A stretch of DNA of 64,000 bases from Emticicia sp040253585 (GTDB lineage: Bacteria > Bacteroidota > Bacteroidia > Cytophagales > Spirosomataceae), in assembly GCF_040253585.1 (NCBI RefSeq), contig NZ_JBELAU010000001.1, positions 372,001 through 436,000 of the forward strand. The letters run 5' to 3'. Below, piece after piece: positions 59,038 through 64,000 of this stretch (positions are counted from its first letter, which is position 1; each line of letters starts with the position of its first letter). Under the pieces are notes generated by a model. That model made no database searches. It had not been told where the DNA came from and was given only the letters and a program-made list of their open reading frames with translations. The position numbers were made by a program, and so were the translations under genes.

Positions 59038-60720
59038 ATGCAATCAAGACGAAAATTTTTACAATCGGGGCTTTTGGCCACTGCTGCGGTAGGCGTTTCA
59101 ACTCCAAGTGCTTTAATGGCCAACAATGAAACTACGGTTTCGGCAAAAAATAATAATGAAACAGCCAAAAATGGCTCAATAACGTTTTTGCAAACAACCG
59201 ATGTGCATTGTCAGCTTCACGCTCACGATGAGCTTTTTTGGGAAAACAATCAGCTCACTTTTCGTAAAACTGGCGGTTATGCTCATTTGGCAACTGCTTT
59301 GGATGTTTTGAAGAAAGAAAATCCCGAAAATACAATTACTGTTGACACGGGCGATATGTTTCAGGGCAGTATGCTTTCGGTAAAAACCACTGGACAAGCC
59401 TTCGTGCCTTTGCTCAATGCCCTCAATTATGATATGTATCTGCCAGGAAACTGGGAAGTAGTTTACTACAAAAAAAATATGCAGAAACTCATGGGCGGCT
59501 TGCTCGCTCCGAAAGTTTGTGCCAATATGTACCACGATTTAGGCGATGGAAAGAAAGGTGAATTGATTTTCCAACCTTATCAAATTGTGCATCGTTTGGG
59601 CGTAAAAATTGGCATTTTGGGCTATACCGACCCACTCGTACCGCTTCGCCAATCGCCACTTTATAGTAAGGGAATTATTTACACAAAACCCGAAGAAAAT
59701 CTCAAACAATATGTTGAACTTTTGAAGGAACAAGAACAATGTGATTTCGTCATTATTCTTTCTCACCTCGGACTTTCACAACAAATTGCTCTCGGAAATC
59801 ACCCCGATTGCAAAGGTGTTGATTATATTTTCGGAGCAGATACACACGAACGAGTACGAAAACCAATCCAAGCCGAATACTCAAAAATCGTTGAACCTGG
59901 GGCTTTTGGTTCATTCGTTGGAAGACTCGATTTAAAAGTAGAAAATGGCAAAATTACGGGTGAAAAATATCAACTCATCGAGGTAAATCCACAGAAATTT
60001 CCAGCAAAAAAGGAAGTTTTAGAAATTATTGAGCAAATAGAAAAGCCTTATAAAGAAGAAATTAACAAGGTTTTAGGATATAGCACCGTACCACTTTACC
60101 GAAATTTTGTGGTAGAAAACACCATTGATACGATGATTGTTGACGCCCTAAAATGGAAAGTTAATGCCGATATTGTGCTATCGAATGGTTTTCGTTTCTG
60201 CCCGCCTCGCACGGCTGGAAAAGATGGCAAAGTAGCCATTACTGAAGGTTATTTATACGATATGCTTCCTGTTGATTCTACCATCAGAACCGCCAAAGCC
60301 ACTGGTCAACAAATCATGGATTGGCTCGAAAAAGAGCTACAAAATGTATTTGCTCAAGATGCTTCCAAACGTTTTGGCGGTTGGCTGATACGCTTCAAAG
60401 GTATGCAGGTTGAGTTTAAGGCTTTTGAAAGAGTCGGGCATCGGGTACAAAAAGTAACGATTGCTGGCCAGCCGCTCGATGTAACCAATAGTTATACCCT
60501 ATGTGCCTGCGAACGTGATGGCGACCCAGATGATATGCTTTGCCGCATGAAAGGAGTAAAAGAAGGCACAAATACTGCCTTTACGCTACACAGCATGATG
60601 AAGGAATATTTACAAAAATTTTCACCCGTAACACCAACATTAAGGCACGATGCTAAAATTTTAGATGCTCCGCAAGATTTATTAAGTCAAGTTTCAGGCA
60701 TTGATTACCAATTTGTATAA
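59038..60720 (+). CDS. soxB: SoxB-like thiosulfohydrolase
   Basis: A 560-residue Tat-exported enzyme (SRRKFLQSGLLATAAVGVST, twin-Arg). Metallophosphoesterase domain: TTDVHCQLHAHDELFWENNQ, GGYAHLATAL, TVDTGDMFQGS, LPGNWEVVYY (the Trp of the GNWE motif is typical of SoxB rather than nucleotidases), ILSHLGLSQQIALGNHPDCK and GADTHERVRKP. A 5'-nucleotidase C-terminal domain follows (LSNGFRFCPPRTAGKDGKVA, CERDGDPDDMLC). SoxB releases sulfate from sulfur attached to SoxY. No SoxAXYZ or SoxCD gene is in the window, so it may act on another carrier, such as the exported DsrE protein next to it. Confidence 0.85.
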   Translation: MQSRRKFLQSGLLATAAVGVSTPSALMANNETTVSAKNNNETAKNGSITFLQTTDVHCQLHAHDELFWENNQLTFRKTGGYAHLATALDVLKKENPENTITVDTGDMFQGSMLSVKTTGQAFVPLLNALNYDMYLPGNWEVVYYKKNMQKLMGGLLAPKVCANMYHDLGDGKKGELIFQPYQIVHRLGVKIGILGYTDPLVPLRQSPLYSKGIIYTKPEENLKQYVELLKEQEQCDFVIILSHLGLSQQIALGNHPDCKGVDYIFGADTHERVRKPIQAEYSKIVEPGAFGSFVGRLDLKVENGKITGEKYQLIEVNPQKFPAKKEVLEIIEQIEKPYKEEINKVLGYSTVPLYRNFVVENTIDTMIVDALKWKVNADIVLSNGFRFCPPRTAGKDGKVAITEGYLYDMLPVDSTIRTAKATGQQIMDWLEKELQNVFAQDASKRFGGWLIRFKGMQVEFKAFERVGHRVQKVTIAGQPLDVTNSYTLCACERDGDPDDMLCRMKGVKEGTNTAFTLHSMMKEYLQKFSPVTPTLRHDAKILDAPQDLLSQVSGIDYQFV

Positions 60721-60760
60721 AAGTTTTTTCGAGTACAACAACCTTTGATTTATGTTTGTG

Positions 60761-60798
60761 AAAGAGATGTTGCCGCAATGGAACGTCTCTTTTTTTTC
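60761..60798 (+). terminator. Terminator of the tsdA-dsrE-soxB region
   Basis: AAAGAGATGTT (60761-60771) pairs with AACGTCTCTTT (60782-60792, one G-U), followed by a long T run. Confidence 0.85.
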
Positions 60799-60827
60799 TT
60801 AGTGACTAAGTGGTAAAAAAACTTCAA

Positions 60828-60872
60828 TGTAACATTTGTCACGGATTTCGCATCTTTCAACGGATACTTTTG
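60828..60872 (+). promoter_or_regulatory. CRP-like operator and -7 element, unit 6
   Basis: TGTAACATTTGTCACG (60828-60843) and TACTTTTG (60865-60872), 37 bp start to start. It precedes the porin gene by 19 bp, the shortest of the six. Confidence 0.88.
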
Positions 60873-60891
60873 TAGCATAAAGTATCAATTT

Positions 60892-62295
60892 ATGAGAAGA
60901 GTCAATTTACAATATGTTGTTTGGTCATTTTTTCTGTCGTTTAGCTTCGCAAATGCACAAGGCATTCATGCTCACCTCGAAGCAGAAAAAGATACCAATT
61001 CATTAAGCCATTTTTTTGAAAGAGGTCGCTTTTATGGTCATGCTCGTTCTTATATGTCAGGCACAATCAATCAAGATGATTTGTCTGATTATTATGCTTG
61101 GGGTATGGGGGCAGGAATTGGTTATGAAACTCCGAAATTTTTCAAACACTTTCAGATTGGATTGAGTGGCTTTTTTATGTTTAATCTAAAATCATCTGAT
61201 TTAAGTAAAGCTGACCCAAAAACTAACCAAGTAAATCGATATGAAATAGGTTTATTCGACATCGAACGCCCCGACGACCACGAAGATTTAGACCGACTCG
61301 AAGAATTATTCGTCAAAACTCATTTTGGTAAGAAATCAACTTTAACAATTGGTCGCCAAATTCCACAAACGCCATTTATCAATCCACAAGATGGGCGAAT
61401 GCGTCCAACGTTGGTCGAAGCAGCCGTTTTAGAAATAAAAGAATTAAACAATCTGAATCTTCACGGCGAATATATTTGGCGAATTTCACCACGTTCAACC
61501 GTTCGATGGTTTGAAACGGGCGAAAGCATGGGTATTTATCCAGTTGGGGTTGATATTTCTGGAAAACCGTCACAGTATAAGAATAATGTAGAGTCGGCAG
61601 GTGTCGGAATTGTTGGAGCAGTTTACCAAAAGAAACAATGGAATATTCAACTTTGGGATACTTACATTGCTAATGTTTTGAACACCGTTCAAGTAAAAGC
61701 AGAGTGGAAATCGAAGCCAAATGCTGGCAAAAACTGGATTTTTGGCGGACAATATATCCAACAAAATGCCGTAGGAAATGGCGGAAACGAAGACCCAACG
61801 AAGGCATACACGCAAAAAAATAGTAGCTCAAATGTATTTTCTGGGCGTTTGGGGCAGCAATTAATCAAATTTGATTGGTTTCTAAGTGGTACTCGAATCA
61901 CGGCCAAAGGTCGTTATCTGATGCCACGAGAGTGGGGACGTGAAACGTTTTATACGTTTATGCCTCGTGAACGAAACGAAGGTTTTGGCGATGTAACGGC
62001 CGTAACGCTGAACACTTTTTTCAAACCTGAAAAACACATCAAAATAGAATTGAGCGGCGGCTATTTTCAGCTTCCTGATGTGAAAAACTTTGCTTTAAAC
62101 AAATACGGCGTACCTACTTATTCACAAATAAATTTGGGTTTGACTTATCAATTTGACCATTATTTGAAAGGACTCAACGCTCTACTTTTAGTGGTTCGTA
62201 AAGATGATATTGGCGAAACTTACCAAAACGACCGCTTCGTATTCAATAAAGTAAACATGACTCACTTAAACTTAATTATCAATTTTCATTATTAA
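60892..62295 (+). CDS. OprD-like outer-membrane porin
   Basis: A 467-residue outer-membrane beta-barrel: signal peptide (MRRVNLQYVVWSFFLSFSFA), then alternating amphipathic strands and a C-terminal aromatic residue (LNLIINFHY). Segments such as FVKTHFGKKSTLTIGRQIPQ and GRYLMPREWGRETFYTFMPR resemble OprD-type substrate-selective porins. It probably admits sulfur anions such as thiosulfate for the periplasmic enzymes. It heads a unit with two YeeE/YedE genes. Confidence 0.82.
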   Translation: MRRVNLQYVVWSFFLSFSFANAQGIHAHLEAEKDTNSLSHFFERGRFYGHARSYMSGTINQDDLSDYYAWGMGAGIGYETPKFFKHFQIGLSGFFMFNLKSSDLSKADPKTNQVNRYEIGLFDIERPDDHEDLDRLEELFVKTHFGKKSTLTIGRQIPQTPFINPQDGRMRPTLVEAAVLEIKELNNLNLHGEYIWRISPRSTVRWFETGESMGIYPVGVDISGKPSQYKNNVESAGVGIVGAVYQKKQWNIQLWDTYIANVLNTVQVKAEWKSKPNAGKNWIFGGQYIQQNAVGNGGNEDPTKAYTQKNSSSNVFSGRLGQQLIKFDWFLSGTRITAKGRYLMPREWGRETFYTFMPRERNEGFGDVTAVTLNTFFKPEKHIKIELSGGYFQLPDVKNFALNKYGVPTYSQINLGLTYQFDHYLKGLNALLLVVRKDDIGETYQNDRFVFNKVNMTHLNLIINFHY

Positions 62296-62304
62296 CAAAA
62301 ACGC

Positions 62305-62880
62305 ATGAACCAATTATTTGATTTTATTCTTCAGCCTTGGCCTTGGTATGTTGCAGGCCCACTTATCGGACTTACCGTTCCAACTCTTTTACTGATTGGC
62401 AATAAATCTTTCGGTATTTCATCATCGCTTCGCCACGTTTGTGCGGCGTGTTTTCCTGCCGATATTCCTTTCTTTAAATATGACTGGAAAAAAGAAATTT
62501 GGAATTTGATTTTTGTATTGGGTGTTTTTTTTGGTGGAATCATCGCTAGCAATTTCTTAGAAAATCCAAACGATTTTGTTCTTTCAGAAGCCACAATCAA
62601 TGATTTAAAAGCCCTTGGCATCAAAGATTTTGCAGGTTTAATGCCCGCTGATTTATTTTCAGTTGAAACCTTATTTTCAGTAAAAGGACTCATTTTCTTT
62701 GTTGTTGGTGGCTTTTTAGTGGGTTTTGGTACTCGTTATGCAGGCGGCTGTACTTCGGGTCATGCCATCATGGGGCTATCAAACTTACAAGTTCCATCGT
62801 TAATTGCTACTTGTTGCTTCATGGTTGGCGGCTTCACGATGACGCACCTAATTATGCCAATCATTTTTAAATTATTCTAA
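62305..62880 (+). CDS. YeeE/YedE family membrane protein
   Basis: A 191-residue membrane protein with about five spans. The block LVGFGTRYAGGCTSGHAIMG is the YeeE/YedE signature with a conserved Cys; other cysteines lie in HVCAACFPADIP and IATCCFMVGG. The family includes TsuA, which takes up thiosulfate using cysteines. It starts nine bases after the porin stop and is followed by a second half-type protein. Confidence 0.9.
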   Translation: MNQLFDFILQPWPWYVAGPLIGLTVPTLLLIGNKSFGISSSLRHVCAACFPADIPFFKYDWKKEIWNLIFVLGVFFGGIIASNFLENPNDFVLSEATINDLKALGIKDFAGLMPADLFSVETLFSVKGLIFFVVGGFLVGFGTRYAGGCTSGHAIMGLSNLQVPSLIATCCFMVGGFTMTHLIMPIIFKLF

Positions 62881-62901
62881 TATTCTAAGCTAATAAATTC
62901 G

Positions 62902-63402
62902 ATGAAAAATATTCAGAAAATTCAAGATACCGCTGTTGTTGAGCCATTTGTTTGTGAAGCTCCGAACGACATGAAAAAAGCCGAAAGCTGGACAGACAAC
63001 ATAAAATATTTGATTGTAGGAATCTTATTCGGAATTGTGTTTGTGAAAGCTGAAATCATTTCATGGTTTCGTATCCAAGAAATGTTTCGTTTGCAGAGTT
63101 TCCACATGTATGGCGTAATTGGTAGTGCCGTGGTTGTGGGAATGATTTCAGTTTTTTTAATCAAGAAATTTAATATCAAAACAATCGCTGGTGAGACCGT
63201 CGATTTTCATCCTAAGAAATTCCAAAAAGGTCAAGTTTACGGTGGTTTGCTATTTGGTTTAGGTTGGGCAATCACAGGAGCTTGCCCGGGTCCACTTTTT
63301 GCCCAAATTGGTAGCGGTTATGTGGTTGTAATCGTAACGCTTTTTAGTGCAGTTGCAGGTACTTGGACGTATGGTTTATTGAAAGATAAGTTGCCGAACT
63401 GA
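62902..63402 (+). CDS. YeeE/YedE (DUF6691-type) membrane protein, second component
   Basis: A 166-residue membrane protein with about four spans. LLFGLGWAITGACPGPLFAQ is the matching second-half signature with its own Cys. It pairs with the preceding YeeE/YedE protein, so together they probably make one thiosulfate or sulfide-related transporter. The start ATG at 62902 is 21 bp after the first protein's stop. Terminator follows. Confidence 0.9.
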   Translation: MKNIQKIQDTAVVEPFVCEAPNDMKKAESWTDNIKYLIVGILFGIVFVKAEIISWFRIQEMFRLQSFHMYGVIGSAVVVGMISVFLIKKFNIKTIAGETVDFHPKKFQKGQVYGGLLFGLGWAITGACPGPLFAQIGSGYVVVIVTLFSAVAGTWTYGLLKDKLPN

Positions 63403-63442
63403 TTAATATAATCACCTGATTATAAATAAAATATCAGAAAAT

Positions 63443-63487
63443 AAGCCAGTAAAAGCTATAGTACTTTTGCTGGCTTTCTTGTTTTTA
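63443..63487 (+). terminator. Terminator of the porin-YeeE/YedE unit
   Basis: AAGCCAGTAAAAG (63443-63455) pairs with CTTTTGCTGGCTT (63464-63476, one mismatch), followed by T-rich sequence. Confidence 0.85.
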
Positions 63488-63680
63488 GTACAATTCAATC
63501 ATCAAGCTTAGAGTCAAGCTCCAAAATAACTAAATTGTTCGATAAACTACGTGAATTATCCTAATAATAATTGATTAATACGAATTAAATTTGTAATTAT
63601 ATAAAGAATTGTTTATACTTTATGAAGTTAGCTTAAAGCATTTACCTTAAATACTCTAATTAACCTTAATAGTTAAATCA

Positions 63681-64000
63681 ATGAAAAATCATCATCAAAT
63701 CATCATCATCGGTGGCGGAAATGCAGGAATTTCGGTAGCAGCACAGTTGTTTCGTAAGAATAATAAATTGGATATTGCTATCATTGACCCTTCCGAGAAA
63801 CATTATTATCAACCCGCATGGACTTTGGTAGGAAGTGGTGTTTTCGATATTGAAAAAACCGAAAGAAATGAAGCTGATGTAATGCCCAAAAAAGCAGTTT
63901 GGATTAAAGAATTGGTTCAAACATTTAATCCTGATGCTCAGGCAATTACGACCGATAAAGCTACATATACTTATGATTATCTGGTAGTTTGTCCAGGTAT
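63681..64000 (+). CDS. FAD/NAD(P)-binding oxidoreductase, sulfide:quinone-oxidoreductase-like (3' end outside window)
   Basis: The first 106 residues of a flavoprotein. HHQIIIIGGGNAGISVAAQL is the FAD-binding Rossmann motif (GxGxxG), then IDPSEKHYYQPAWTLVGSGV and YDYLVVCPG at the edge, as in sulfide:quinone oxidoreductases. Such enzymes oxidise sulfide to persulfide or polysulfide at the membrane and feed electrons to quinone. It fits the island's start of the sulfur pathway. No CRP-like operator was seen in its 278-bp upstream spacer. Confidence 0.85.
   Translation, partial: MKNHHQIIIIGGGNAGISVAAQLFRKNNKLDIAIIDPSEKHYYQPAWTLVGSGVFDIEKTERNEADVMPKKAVWIKELVQTFNPDAQAITTDKATYTYDYLVVCPG

Noticed and set aside
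63541..63680. Seventh CRP-like operator before the sulfide:quinone-oxidoreductase-like gene
   Set aside because: No TGTRAY-N5-TCACR sequence is present; membership in the regulon is therefore not claimed.

Overview
The window looks like a chromosomal segment of an AT-rich member of the Bacteroidota, most likely order Cytophagales (Spirosomataceae/Cytophagaceae-like). The evidence is SusC/FecA-type TonB receptors with STN and carboxypeptidase-like plug extensions, FecI/FecR regulation, DUF4249 and GSCFA proteins, a type IX secretion C-terminal sorting domain, LytS/LytTR regulation, promoters with a TAnnTTTG -7 element, and weak ribosome binding sites. No phage, insertion sequence, CRISPR array, rRNA or tRNA gene was seen.

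Layout. 1-5.1 kb holds a truncated D-Ala-D-Ala ligase, a NifU-like Fe-S scaffold and Mrp, then DUF2071 and GSCFA proteins. 5.3-12.6 kb is a regulatory/surface cluster: CotH-like protein, LytS kinase, LytTR regulator, TonB receptor, DUF4249 lipoprotein. Four of these carry Met/Gly/Pro-rich inserts, and both regulatory regions hold 21-bp-spaced direct repeats that look like LytTR boxes. 12.7-34.4 kb is mostly housekeeping: M14 peptidase, an orphan MbtH, Hpt, a TPR protein, a T9SS-secreted phosphoesterase, Lrp/AsnC, a small DNA-repair-linked group with a frameshifted DUF2256 gene, a LysM transglycosylase, AroC, BatD, an ECF sigma locus with two matching divergent promoters, L28 and PNP. 34.5-40.8 kb is a TonB receptor/FecR/ECF sigma locus plus a TIM-barrel lipoprotein. 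41-51.3 kb has RlmI, DnaA, a methylmalonyl-CoA mutase small subunit, glycerate kinase, a glycosyltransferase and an ATP synthase operon (atpZ-x-B-E-F-H) that stops before atpA.

51.8-64 kb is the most striking part: a sulfur-oxidation and detoxification island. A cysteine-containing Crp/Fnr regulator is followed by six transcription units, most ending in their own terminator. Each starts with a CRP-like operator (TGTRAY-N5-TCACR) followed, in all six cases, by a -7 element beginning exactly 37 bp after the operator's first base. Products are a TauE/SafE exporter, a CstB-like persulfide dioxygenase-rhodanese, a rhodanese, a DUF2892 membrane protein, thioredoxin, a 33-residue membrane peptide, a fatty acid hydroxylase, a membrane-anchored TsdA-like dihaem cytochrome, a secreted DsrE protein, SoxB, an outer-membrane porin and two YeeE/YedE proteins. 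A sulfide:quinone-oxidoreductase-like flavoprotein runs off the right end. The inferred model is sulfide/persulfide/thiosulfate uptake and oxidation under one class-II activated regulon.

Intergenic spaces repeatedly hold short degenerate repeats of several families, often arranged as fold-backs, and palindromic hairpins that recur in the window. One repeat of this kind lies in frame inside rlmI.
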